A stretch of 64,000 nucleotides of DNA from Combretum micranthum (taxonomy: Eukaryota > Streptophyta > Magnoliopsida > Myrtales > Combretaceae). Below, one piece after another: positions 1 to 11,345 of the stretch. The position numbers were made by a program, and so were the translations under genes. The stretch's first letter is position 1, and each line of letters begins with the position of its first letter. Below the pieces are notes generated by a model. That model was given only the letters and a program-made list of their open reading frames with translations. It was not told where the DNA came from and did no database searches. The DNA is taken from positions 1-64,000 of the forward strand of contig JAMXBD010002846.1 in assembly GCA_024138025.1 (NCBI GenBank), written 5' to 3'.

Positions 1-884
1 ACTTTGTAGCCCTTTAAAAAGTGTTTTTTTTTTCCCCAACCTTTAAAAGTGTTAGTTGGCATAAATTCATAACACTAACTTCTAGGAAGCAAGATGTAAA
101 AAGAGATGCTATAGATAAAATTAGGAGTAAATTACATTGGAATGTCATAACGTTTAGAGAAAATTCATTTGAGATTATAATATTTTGAGTGTTCATTTGA
201 TTTTACAATGTTCAACAAAGTGGGTCAATTGGAATTTTTGAGTTTTAATTCAATTTTTCTTTTGTTGATACGTGTCATGATGACCTTAATTGATCCATTT
301 TCTCTAAATGTTGTGATTGTAAATAAATCATGTAAAACATTATGGCCTCAAAAGAAATTCCCTAATTATTATGACCTTTTGTGTAATTTACAGTTGAATA
401 ATTTCCTCTATGGAAAAGGTGTCAGAAAGAAATGATCGGCATTATTCATCTTTAATGACTGCCTTCAATTGTTCAACTACCTACCTAATATTTATACTAT
501 ATATAAAATCTAAATTATTACAACAATAAAAGGATTTATGGCACAATTGTACGTAGGAATGGACCGGAATGAAATCACGATTTTGGCTTCCATTCTCTTT
601 CCTAATATTTGAAAGCGTTTTAGTAGTCAGAATCACGATTTCTTAAAATCGACGATTTCAATTTGAAGGGGAATTGATTCCATTTCACCTTTGTTAATTA
701 TATATAGTGTAATTACTTTTTTTTATGCTATTATGTATGTATATTTTGCTTTATTACTAAGGACATTCTGACAATTACATTTTTAGCCATTAAATTCCAT
801 GTAATCTTCCAAACATAGGGATGGATTTGTTATTTCTAAACTCATTCCATTATAATCCAAATTATTTATGCGTACCAAACGTGA
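1..884. other. AT-rich intergenic DNA, no gene seen
   Basis: No open frame here looks like a gene; the short frames are what AT-rich DNA gives by chance. Around 466-545 there is a diverged copy of the tandem unit seen further right at 885-1994. Around 545-884 there are MITE-like phrases (a GTACGTAGGAATGG start and a GCGTACCAAACG end), but I could not fix termini or a target duplication. Confidence 0.5.
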
Positions 885-1994
885 CATTATAGTGGATATT
901 GATCTTAGACAACAAGTAACCATATTCCAGTTGTTCAATCTACCTAGGGGTGGGTAAAAAAACCAACCGAACTGAACCATACCAAACAAAAAATACGGTT
1001 TTCTTTTATAATTTGGTTTAAAAATTTTTCAATCCGAACCAATCCGTAAATTTATGGTTTGGTTTGGAAGGTAAACCACACCAATCCGTGAAACCAAATC
1101 AAACTGTTTTGGAAAAATATACTAATATTTTACTTGTAAGTTACAACTATAAATTTTTTTTTATGATGATTGATTAAATATCACATATGTTTATATGATT
1201 TCATTTGATATTTTTTTATGGTGATATTGATTAAATCAACTTATTCATTTTTAATTTTGTTTTAGGCTTATCATATATATATATTTTTATTGATGATAAA
1301 TTATTATTTTTGAATAGTTTTTAACTTTATAAAGTATGGAATTTATTTATTTGATTATAAACTCTTATTATGTATTAATTGTCAATGTATTTTGTCAGTG
1401 AATCATTTATTCATAGATGAATTTTGTTAATATATGATTTGTTTATTTTGGCTAAATTCATTGGTAGATGATTGACTTGATAATTTTTTTAAAAATTATA
1501 AATTATAACTTACTATATAGTGGTTAGTGAATATATTTTATTGGTAGATAATTGATTTTATAGAGAATTATACATTAAAAGCATGATGAATTCATAAAAT
1601 ATTTTACGTGGTTTATAATATAGTTTTGTAAAGTGATATAAATATTTAAGTTACACATATGTACAAAAACTAGAACAAAGAAAAATTTCAGTTATAATTT
1701 TGATTTAATTTGTAATCCAAACCGAACCAAAACGTTATTTAATGTTTTGGAAAATTTATAATCCAAACCAAACCGATCAATGCCCATCCTTACAACTACC
1801 TTATTTAATCTTCAGACCAATATACAATAAATCTAAATAATTACTACAACAAGTATTTATAGCGGGTTTTGATCTTGGACAACAAGCGACCATACTCCAA
1901 TTGTTCAACTATCTTATCTAATCTTCAGACCAATAAATGGTAAATCTAAATTATTACAACAATAAGCATTTATAGTGGATGTTGATCTTGGACC
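885..1994. repeat. 114-bp tandem repeat, split by a hAT-like element
   Basis: The phrase GATCTTRGACAACAAG recurs at about 900, 1870 and, slightly changed, 1984. If the inserted element at 945-1792 and its 8-bp duplication are removed, the spacing is 114 bp both times. Each unit contains TTGTTCAACT, AATCTTCAGACCAATA and a run with AAATCTAAATTATTACAACAA. A more diverged unit lies at about 466-545. No coding function is visible. Confidence 0.6.
945..1792. mobile_element. Non-autonomous hAT-like element, copy 1
   Basis: 848 bp bounded by TAGGGGTGGG on the left and CCCATCCTTA on the right, which are imperfect inverted repeats. The flanking 8 bp (AATCTACC and CAACTACC) match at 6 of 8 positions, as expected of an aged hAT target duplication. 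The ends are dense in AACCGAACC/GGTTTGGTT subterminal motifs and the centre is very AT-rich. No transposase frame is present. It is related to the copies at 4635-5510 (opposite orientation) and 55637-56504. Confidence 0.7.
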
Positions 1995-2751
1995 AAAAAG
2001 AAAAAAAAGAATGACCCTACTATATTATTCCAGCCCCCAATTAGCCGCAATTAGAGGCTTTGAACAATTTATCCATGACATTCATCCCCATTCATTCCGA
2101 GGCCGTCCTTGTCGAGTCTTTATTCTTTAACATTAAACTTCGATTGTTTGTTGTTCTCTTCTGCTTTGCCACTCCCGTCCGGTTGCCATTTGTTACATCA
2201 TTAATATTGTAAGTTTTGTGCTCTTTCCAAACCCTAAATCAAGGCTATCGTTTGGACATCTTAATTCATATATTCTGTAGAAATTTTCACAAAACTCCAT
2301 CTAAATAAACACATACATCAGTACACACACACCCATATTTACACAAACATATATGTATTCCAATTCTGTACATATTGGTATATTGTGAGAACAAGTTGAC
2401 TAATCATTGTGAATCAACCATATTTAAATTTTGTTGTGTTAAGTTAGGCCATATGGATGATTTTATTTCTAGTAAATTTAGATTTGTCTTATCAAGATGG
2501 CATTTGAGCCTATGAATGTATTTTTGAAAAATTTAATTTTTTCTCATCAATATCATATAAAGAATGATTGCTATTTTATTAGAGGTATGACTTGGTATTT
2601 TATATGTGACAAGTTGGGTGGTCTAAAGAGGAGTTAAATTGTGTAGATGTATATATATTGAGTTAAAAAGAAAAAAAAATTGTATATCTGTGGCTTGAGG
2701 GAGTTACAAATACATTCATGTATGCCTACCATTTTGGATAACCTGCAAGGG
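1995..2751. other. Intergenic, nothing recognised
   Basis: AT-rich sequence without a convincing coding frame, RNA gene or bounded repeat. A slightly richer stretch at 2080-2230 has no continuous frame. Confidence 0.4.
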
Positions 2752-3120
2752 TGTTGAGTTAGCCAAATCACAATCGTAACAACTAAGTGTAGAGAGAATA
2801 TGTAGAGACAGAAACTCTAGGGGGAATAAAAATTCTCTAATGAATAGATTATTTGCAAATGAGAGAAATACCCTGTGTATACAAAAAGTCTTCAAGAATA
2901 AATGATCAGGATTATTATAATTTAATGACTACGATTAAATCCTACCTACTATTTTAACTACTACGTTTACCTACTATACCTACCAATATACATTAAATAT
3001 CGACAATTCCATTCTAATGAATTTTGTGAAGACCTCCATCATTGTCCACTATATGTTAGACCTTCCTCATTGGCTCCTCCTAGGATTTAATTTAGGGCAT
3101 TTCTTGATAAGTCGGTGACA
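2752..3120 (-). repeat. 3' LTR of the old Ty3 element
   Basis: Starts TGTTGAGTTAG and ends GGTGACA. It shares ordered blocks with 14331-14662, including AACTAAGTGTAGAGAGA, CTAATGAATGGAT-like and CTTGATAAGT. The polypyrimidine TTCTCCCTCACC directly to the right is the minus-strand polypurine tract. Confidence 0.6.
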
Positions 3121-3939
3121 TTCTCCCTCACCTAATCTAGCGATGTTCTCATCACATACTCTACTTAGGCTTTCTCGAGTTCTATTCTTCCTCTTAGGTC
3201 CCATTTTTTAACTAACCTTTTCCTCTTTGTTGCGGTGACTTTTTCCAATTGCTCTTTCGCTTCACATAACCTCGTCTTACTTAATATATTGCTCTCTATC
3301 ACGAACTCTATCAGCTTCAATGACTCTTTTGATCATGGTTTATATTTGATCTTGATGCCAAGTTTTTCATAAGGCCCCTATCCTCACCTACACCATAACT
3401 AGGCTACTTTCCTTTTGTAGTAATGCTAGTTTGAACTTTTCATCTTCAGTTGTAATTTCTATTGTTATTGTTAAGATTAGTACTATAACTATCTAATATA
3501 AAAGTTTAAGCTTATAGTTTTGAATATGATGTGAGCTATTATATTTATTCTATATTGTGAGCCAAATTTTGACTAAAACTCATCAAGTGGATAGCTTAGT
3601 TTGAATGGGGGTAATAATGAGTGTATGGAGATTCGAACTCATAAACTCCTACCCTGATACTATCTTAAGATTAGTACCACAACAATTTCCTCTTTGCTAA
3701 TTTGATTAAAAGGGACATATTTAGCTACATTCGTAGCAGATTTTTCATAATTTGTTTTGTCATTCTATCTACTACCTTTCAAACATGCTGGTTTGCCATG
3801 AATTCGCTAGCAGGTCTCACATGTATGGAGAGGTTTACTTCACACCAAATCATAGGACAATTATCCTGCTTTCTTGAGAAATTGAAATTCTTGATTAGTT
3901 TAGCATCACCAGTAGCTAACCTCGACTTCTCAAGGGACA
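3121..3939. other. Decayed retroelement interior, unassigned
   Basis: No intact frame. Around 3465-3690 two copies of TAAGATTAGTAC and a minus-strand primer-site-like phrase (CCTGATACTATC) hint at another LTR relic, but no boundaries could be set. Confidence 0.35.
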
Positions 3940-4515
3940 TTGTGGCATCTTTCTTTCCTAGCATGACTTTCCTCCCTTTTAATTTTTGAAAAAATTTCTC
4001 CCAAAGATGACAAAGGTTGTCTACCAAGGATACACCCTCTTACTTCATCAAATTCCACATTTAACTTAGCAAAAAATTTGTAGATTCAACTGTTTTCTAC
4101 CACCTTCTTGAAGTGGTCGCAATCACTAGTGGACTACCATTCATAATCATTGAATAGGTCTAGATCTTGCCATAAGCACTTTTATTGATTGAAATGTATG
4201 GTAACATTATCAACACCCTCTTGAATTTCACCAAGTTTCAAGGTTAGTTTAGAAAATTTGGGATTGATGACCCAACTTAGAGTACATCTGATTGACATTC
4301 TTCTATAATTCATTGCCAACCAAATATCACATATAATTGGAGCTGATCTCTTCCTCTATGGAGTTCACAAGCTACGTCACCACCATGGAATTTTCAGCAT
4401 CCTAAATAGCATACATGAGATCCTCCTTAGATGGCTTATTTGTTTCATCGACTAAATAACCCATCTTTCCACGTCCTTGTATGTGCACGGATTAAGACCA
4501 ATGCAAAAAATTGTC
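3940..4515 (-). pseudogene. Ty1/copia gag fragment, decayed
   Basis: On the minus strand, translation from about 4515 gives copia gag phrases of the UBN2 type: NFLHW, GRGKMGYL, DAENS, LVNSIEEEIS, then at 3940-4090 YKFFAKLNVEFDEVRG followed by ILGRQPLSSLGEIFSKIKRE. These match the usual order of the gag of this family. The first part has several in-frame stops, three of them TAG where tryptophan (TGG) is expected, and there are frame changes between the parts. It is a dead copy. A primer-site-like sequence on the same strand lies to its right at 5563-5571, beyond the inserted hAT-like element. Confidence 0.65.
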
Positions 4516-4634
4516 CCTGTTCAATCTAATAGTTGTAATTTAGATAGGATGATCTCTAAAGAGGAATTCTTAGGTTCGTTTATGGTAGGGTTTGATTTGG
4601 GCGTAGAGTTAGAGATAATTTCAAGCATGATAAA

Positions 4635-5510
4635 TAGAGGTGGGCACGACTCACTTTGGTTCGGTTTTTCTTAAAACCAAACCAAACCTAATTTACGGTT
4701 TGATTTTTTTTCCATCCCAAACCAAGCCGTTAAGTAACGGTTTGGTTTGGATCATAAATTTTTTAAACCATTAAATAACGATTTGGTTCGGTTTGGATTA
4801 TAGATTAAATCAAAATTCTAGCTAAAAAATTTTTCTTTGTTATAATTTTTTTACATTTGTATAGATACTTAAATATTTATATCATTTTACGAAGTTTATA
4901 TTATAAACCATGATAAAATACTTTTAATTTATAGTTCTTTATAAAATTAGTTATCCACCAATAAAATACATTTACCAACCAATACATAGTAAGTCTTAAT
5001 TTATAATTTTTAATAGAAGCATCAAGTCAATTATCTACCAATAAACTTAGCTAAAATAAAAAAAATCTATCAACAAAATTCATCAACGAATAAAATGATC
5101 TGCTGACAAAATATGTTAAATAATTAATACGTAATAAGAGTTTATAATTGAATAAATAAATTTTATACTTTATAAAATTAAAAGCTATTAAAAAAATAAT
5201 AGCTCATCATCAACAAAAAAATACATATCATGAGCCTAAAAAAAATTTTAAAAATAAACAAGTTGATTTTAATCAATATTCACCAAATAATAATTATTAA
5301 ATAAAATCATATGAACAAATAGTAAAATATTATTATATTTTTCTAAAACGGTTTGGTTCGGTTTTACGGATTGGTTTGGTTTACCTTCCAAATTAAACCA
5401 TAAAATTACGGATTTGTTTGGATTGAAAAATTTTTAAACCAAACCATTAAAAAAAACCATATTTTTGGTTTGGATTGGTTCGGTTCAATTTATTTTTTTT
5501 ATCACCTCTA
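4635..5510. mobile_element. Non-autonomous hAT-like element, copy 2
   Basis: 876 bp with termini TAGAGGTGGG and ATCACCTCTA (inverted repeats) and a perfect 8-bp target duplication ATGATAAA at 4627-4634 and 5511-5518. Subterminal AACCAAACC/GGTTTGGTTCGG clusters flank an AT-rich core, with no transposase. It lies in the opposite orientation to copies 1 and 3. The insertion is in the leader of the decayed copia fragment on its left. Confidence 0.85.
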
Positions 5511-5562
5511 ATGATAAATATTAGGGTCATACAAAAAAAAAATATATGGATCAATAGCAATG

Positions 5563-5870
5563 TGATACCAACTATTGACAAACGAATTCTTTATTTTTTT
5601 GATCTTTAAAACATGATACAAGTTGCCTTTTTATTAGAAAGGTTACACATAAGAAAATGGAAAATAATTAATAGTGTCCTATATTTCCTAATTAGAAATG
5701 GAAACTAATAATTTCCTAGCAATCCTAGAAATATTTACAATTCATATTTTACTATATTTATAGCCCATATCTTTCTAAATAATAATGTACAAATTATAAT
5801 ATTAACAAAGAAAGAAACTAAATATATTTTATGATATTAATAAAACATTGATATTCTCAATAGTTATGTT
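5563..5870 (-). repeat. Candidate primer site and 5' LTR of the copia fragment
   Basis: TGATACCAA at 5563-5571 is, on the minus strand, TTGGTATCA, the core of an initiator-Met tRNA primer site. In that reading the sequence to the right, beginning near TGACAAACG at 5576 and perhaps ending near 5865, would be the 5' LTR. No second LTR was found, so this is tentative. Confidence 0.3.
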
Positions 5871-5954
5871 CTTACTCGCTTAGCTTTTTGCATCACTAGG
5901 ACAGTACACTGAGAATTCTCGTTGAGCAATCAATTGGAGTTCGACTTTGAAACA

Positions 5955-6245
5955 ATGATTGCATTGCTCTTGTTGAGAAATTTATACCAATAACAAACTC
6001 AAAATCAACCATAGGTACTACTATTTTCTCCCTCTGCATTAACTATCAATGTAAAATTTTACATCTCTAATAAGTACAAATACTAGATTACTATTGAATT
6101 TACTATCTTCAATTAGACTTTACTCTTTTAAACCCTTAACCTTAAATTGTCCGCAGCATCTTTGAATATAAACAAATGCAAGGCTCTTGTATCCACCATT
6201 GCATTCGTCTTTCTTCTGGTCACCATTATCTTCACATACATTAGG
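5955..6245 (-). pseudogene. Decayed Ty3 aspartic protease
   Basis: The minus strand reads LMYVKIMV, then NAMVDTRALHLFIFKDAA, and after stops and frame changes VDFEFVIGINF. This is the order of a gypsy protease: beta strand, DTG active site, then the conserved V-x-G-[MI]-[DE]F/NF block. The catalytic DTG has become DTR and two stops interrupt the middle, so it cannot be active. It follows the gag remnant at 6345-6738, in the right order. Confidence 0.65.
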
Positions 6246-6344
6246 CCTTTGGACTTTTAGCGCCTTTAGTCTTTATGCCATTAAGTAATGGTGTCAAGCC
6301 GAGTTTTCACCTCGTCATCTGGCTTCTCTTCCATGATTAAAACT

Positions 6345-6738
6345 ATTAAATGTCCCCTCTTAGGTCATTCCTTAACATAATGTGGCCCATCATAAAAAAA
6401 ACATTACAATTCTTAGGTTTTTCTTGTTTAACTTGCCCTCTACATTGTTGTGTTTTTTTTTTTTTGGGGGTCTTTGGAGGACTTAGTGAGTTGCTACTCC
6501 TATCTTCCTCCTCTTCTTCCACCTTACTATAAAAGGAATACTTAACTTCCCTTCTTCGAAGTTCTATTACCCCTTGTGCAATGGCTATTGCCTTCAAAAT
6601 AATTTTCGTATCTCATTACTCTAACTCTACCTTGACCCACAATTTTGATCCATCCAAAAACATCACAAAGGCATAATCTTTTTGAGGTATGAAATCTCTA
6701 GTTTAAGTAAAAAAAAAAATCTTGTACATTCTATTTCA
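6345..6738 (-). pseudogene. Ty3 gag, C-terminal part with zinc-knuckle relic
   Basis: The minus strand carries FLDGSKLWVKVELE, then KAIAIAQGVIELRRREVKYS, an acidic and lysine-rich linker, and a relic of the usual C-x2-C-x4-H-x4-C knuckle (KNCNVFFMMGHIMLRNDL) whose second and last cysteines are lost. Stops are present. The right end meets the target duplication TAATG of the solo LTR inserted at 6744. The N-terminal part of the same gag resumes beyond 13661. Confidence 0.65.
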
Positions 6739-6745
6739 TAATGTG

Positions 6746-6909
6746 AAAGGACCCATAAGTACCATATTAAAATATGACATGTCATATCCCCTAACTACAT
6801 ATATTATATGGATATATTATACGTAAGAAAGGACCCACATGTACTATATTAAAATATGACATGTCATATCCCCCAACTACATATAATATATGGATATATT
6901 ATATGTAAG
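6746..6909. repeat. 82-bp tandem duplication at the LTR end
   Basis: The LTR terminus is present twice: GGACCC occurs at 6749 and 6831, and both units contain AAAATATGACATGTCATATC followed by an ACTACATAT...GGATATATTAT stretch. Only the outer copy carries the TG terminus next to the target duplication. Confidence 0.7.
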
Positions 6910-7216
6910 GTTGTCTGAACATAAAGTGTTTATGTGGATTACCTATTGAACCTGTTTAAACTTATAATAACTTTAACAAAAACTACTCATAAAAGAGTAG
7001 ATACTTTAATACATTAATATATAGATGCCAATATCATGGTATCTTAAAGTTTACAAACATATATTACATACAATATAAGGAATTTAAATATAAACTTTAT
7101 ATTACAAACTTAGGCTTATAAGCAAGCCAAGTCTATACTATTACAAATTTAAAAAACAAGCTTGGTCTGGTCTGGTCTTTCTTTCCAAGGAAAACAACAA
7201 GATTGGTCCATGAATC

Positions 7217-7296
7217 TTAATTGTTGCACTCATCCAAAAGTCTTCAAAGTTTGTCCCATAACCCAAGGAATCATAGAATTCATCATCTTCAAAATC
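7217..7296 (-). other. Acidic short frame conserved in family-A LTRs (copy C)
   Basis: Minus strand after TTTACTATTTCAG reads DFEDDEFYDSLGYGTNFEDF. A one-base loss in a T run then shifts the frame away from the shared stop; in the shifted frame LDECNN and TAA follow. The other copies are at 33736-33813 and 53379-53453. It is not known to be translated. Confidence 0.45.
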
Positions 7297-8924
7297 TGAA
7301 ATAGTAAAAGTGAGCCAGAGGCACAGTACGCAGTAATACAAGCAAATACGATGCGACATACACTCCTGAACTAATGCAAAGCAAGTCATAAATTATCTCT
7401 CTTTAATGAAGTTAACAATACAACACTGGAGTATTCAAACTCCAAATTTAATCCTGGGGGTCTTGAGTTACTGTAGATGCTCAGGGGTTAATATAAGCAG
7501 CCCGATTACTTATATCTCTGATAAATCCTCATAAAGAGAAGGTAATTTTATCTAGGGTTTACAACCATTATCAACTTTATTTAACTTAATAAGTGATATT
7601 ATCTAATTCAATCATTCTTATAAACGTGAACTAAATCGTATTATATCCTTTTAAGAGTAAGCAAATGTTACAATGATACGGTACTCTCTATCAATTACCT
7701 GTTAAGCTACTAAGAAAGGTCATTGCATCATGACTAAGTGGCCTAAGCGCCTAAACTATCACGTTAACCTCGTTAATAAGGTTGCTGCTCCCAGGACTAG
7801 ATTCAATGGCGTAAAGCACAACCAATTCAAACAATTTTTAATTCCACTTTAATTAAAGTTGGTTAAGAAATAATATATATATATATATATATTTATATAA
7901 TCTAACAATCAACAATCATATTATTGCGTACCTTGATAACTAGGTTTATCAATCAAAAGTCCAATATTTGAACTCAGTTGAGTACGAGAATCTGTTAAAG
8001 ATATTATTCCACATAAAACACGGTTAATTTACAATCATATTCCAGTTCATAATCACTCATACAATGTGTGTATATATATATAAATTACATTTGAAACAAA
8101 TAATATATATATATATATCAAATATCATTATTTCTCAATTGAATATAATTATAATTATTTTCTAAGTATTTAACATTTATTAATCTCAAATTAACTCATA
8201 TAATAACATAACTTAGTGTTAATGCTCATAATGGATTCATATAAGCTTTTTAATTAGTCACAAACTAAGAAACAATTAAGGAAAAATATATAAAGTAATG
8301 AAATTATTTCAAACAAAAATTATTATTATTATTTTTAAAAGGGGTATGGTACTGTTTATGCCTGTACGAGGTTGTTTAAAGGACTGTATGGATCCTATGG
8401 GGTCTTTGGAGGGTTGTATAAATTTTAGAACAAAATTAGTAAACCAAAAACAACCCCAACCCCACCCACCCACCCCCCCCCAAGGCTGTTTAGGCTCAAA
8501 CTGTAAATACCCGACATGCTCAATTCTCAAATTAAGCACACCAAGTCCCCAACCACGTATAACTCTTACGAATTATACGTAAGGTTGTCTTAAAAGAATG
8601 TGTTATGTTGAACATTGCTAAACCAATTTTAGAATTTATGAAATCGTTTAGTTAGATTTCTAAATAACTGGATTCGGCAGCGGAAAATCAAATTTTATAA
8701 AACAACTTATAAACTTCTACTCCCTACAGAGCAAACCAGTTTTCTAAGAAACTAACTTTATAAAAACACTTTATGATCTACTCTTAGGGGTAGATAATCA
8801 TTTACAATCAATTGGGCATTAACAAGCCCTTAAAAGAAAATACAATTTATAAATATATCAGTCCTCTTACAAAACAAAACAAAAGAAGAACAAAATACAA
8901 GAAATATCTCGATCCTATCACACC

Positions 8925-8999
8925 TCACTCATTCTCCCATATCTTCATAATTGCTCAAAACCCGGGATAAACATCATCACATCAATCATCATCACCATC
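8925..8999 (-). other. Acidic short frame, decayed copy (copy D)
   Basis: Minus strand, past a TTTTTACAG acceptor-like site and a GAT/GGT-rich stretch, gives DDD-stop-CDDVYPGF, then after another stop AIMKIWENE and a stop. The tail resembles the W-D/N-E-stop ending of the copies at 53379-53453 and 33736-33813, but two stops break it. Confidence 0.3.
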
Positions 9000-10139
9000 A
9001 CCATCACCATCTCATCAACAAACATCAACAACAATAATACCTGTAAAAAGAATAACAACAACAATGAGCCGGAGCTCAGTACACAGTAACACAATCACAC
9101 ACGGAGTGGCACGCGAGCTTAACTAAATGCAATGCATCAATCCACAAGTTATTATCTTTTCATTAAAATAAACAAATCAACAATGGAGCACTCACACTCC
9201 GGAACAAGCCAATGGGAATCTGGGGGTCCTGAGTAACAGCAGCTGCTCAGGGGATAGATATCTATATCTCCTATATCTAACCGATAAAGAAAATAGCTTC
9301 ATTTAGGGTTCAAAAGTCGTTGCCCGACTCTACTTAAACTCAGTCCATAACATGAGCCTAGTTCACAAGTTCCCATAAACTTTGAACTAAACATGGTATT
9401 TCCCCTAAGTTTAAGTAAACGTTACTCAGATACTATTCCCCCTATCGGCTACCCACTTAACCAAAAAGAATCGTCTGCTATTGCATCATAGCGTACCATT
9501 GCATCATGGTAAAGTCATTGCATCATGACTTGGTTAAGCGCCTAACTAACATGTCATTGCATCATGACAGGTTTGTCGCTCCCCGGTTCCGGATTCAACG
9601 ACGTAAAGCACAACCAACACTCATCAATTATTAAGCCGTCTTTAAGTTCTTAATCCATTTAGGATGCCTATCCTATCAATCATCACGCAAGTTACTGCGT
9701 ACCTTATATAAGATCGCCTGTAAGAAAAACATGAACCCCAATGACGATGTCCACTACTTGACAGAAACTCAAATGAGTTTATTTCCTTTTGTAAAAGATC
9801 CACCAACTCCTTACAAAACAATTAAAAAACCAATCAATTAAACTAGCTCAATCTAATCAATTACTATGTCATCTATACCAAATTTTATTAAGATCCTATT
9901 TGAGCAGACACTAATGTGGAACCCCACTATGGCTGCGATAAATCGCCCCGCCAAAGTATGGACGGTTCTCCTTTGTCTGTCAAAGTATTTCTTTTCACTT
10001 TGATTATGGTTTCTTATCCACAAAGCATCAACAAAACATTTATATTCAAAAACATAAATCCAAAACAATTAAACATTCGAAACAACATATTCCTCATGTT
10101 ATTCAAAGATTACCCTAACACATTCATTTAACCCAATTA

Positions 10140-10640
10140 TTTGTTACTAACCCATTTTAGCTTAACCTTAGTCAAATTGATTAGAATTAGTCATTTAAGT
10201 CATTTACCAAGTCAAACTGATTAACCTTAGCCATTTAATTCAGAAGCCAAGCCAAGTGGATTAAGCTTAAGAAATCTAGTTCATTTTAGTTTAATTGAGT
10301 TCATTAAGTCAAACTCATTAGAATTAATCCTTTAATCTAAAACTAGTTCAAGTTGATTAACTTAAGTAATCTAATTCCTTTTAGCTAATTCAAGCTCATT
10401 TAGTCAAGTTGAACTTAGATTCATTACTAATTCATTATACATGTATCTATGTCAACTTGAACCCACCTTAACTTAAACTTAGCTAAATTAATTAACCTTA
10501 ATCATTTAGTTCAAAAACTAAGTCAAATATGGTTAAACTAACTCAATCTAATTCATTTTAACTCATTCAAGTCTATTTAATCAAGTTGAACTTAAGTTTG
10601 TTAACTAAGTTCATTTAAGTTCAATAACTAATCATAAGAA
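10140..10640. repeat. Degenerate tandem repeats inside the inner LTR
   Basis: AGTCAA, TTGATTAACTTAAG and TTCATTTTAG-like phrases return many times in the same order, with periods that look like 60-130 bp. The region is absent or shorter in the other family-A LTRs. Confidence 0.4.
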
Positions 10641-11189
10641 CAAATAATAAACAAATCTTAAACTTAGCATGAAGGAAATTCAAATAAAATTCATAAAAAT
10701 ACATAAATCATCATTTATATACTTACCAAGATCATTTAGTTTCACTAAGTCATCACAACATCATAAATCAAGCAATGGAAATCATATATACAACATAACT
10801 ACTTTTAGTTTAATACTCTTGGAAATTCAATTATTTGTTGAATTTATAAATCTATCTAAATCATGCTTAATTAAATCAATCTATCAACATAACACATCAA
10901 ACATCACTTATCTATCTCATTTTAACTCAAAAAGATCCATTTACACTTAACAATAAACATTTAGAAATCAAAAACAAGTTTTAATTTTTGTTTAAGAAAA
11001 CACACAGCCGGAAAGAATCAAAATTTAAGCATCAATGCGTTTCGTATTTGTAAAAACTCAAAACATGAAAGTTGTAGATCTCTTTTTAAGCTTTTTATAG
11101 CAACTTGAATCACCTCAATCGGAGGTCGTATGAAAAAGTTATGGCCAAAATACGAAGCAGCTGCGAAACAGGGCACTGAGTAAAACGAA

Positions 11190-11345
11190 CACCGGCACTT
11201 CAAAGCCGGCGACGTAAATTTCAAAGCCGGCAGCGTAAGGCTCAAAGCCGGCAGCGTAAGTCTCAAAGCTGGCAGCGTTGGCATTCTGTTCCCTTCAACA
11301 CCGGCTCAAAGCCGGCCGCGTAGAAGCTCCAGGAGCCGGCGTTGA
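11190..11345. repeat. GCCGGC-rich repeat block
   Basis: CAAAGCCGGC followed by GACGT or AGCGT recurs about six times, a sharp GC island in AT-rich DNA. Counterparts occur in the other LTRs of the family at about 34779-35015 and 52097-52345. Confidence 0.6.

Noticed and set aside
545..884. Possible MITE with GTACG-type ends
   Set aside because: Inverted ends are too short and no target duplication could be matched.
3465..3690. Repeated TAAGATTAGTAC and a minus-strand primer-like phrase
   Set aside because: Suggests a further LTR relic, but alignment is too short to define one.
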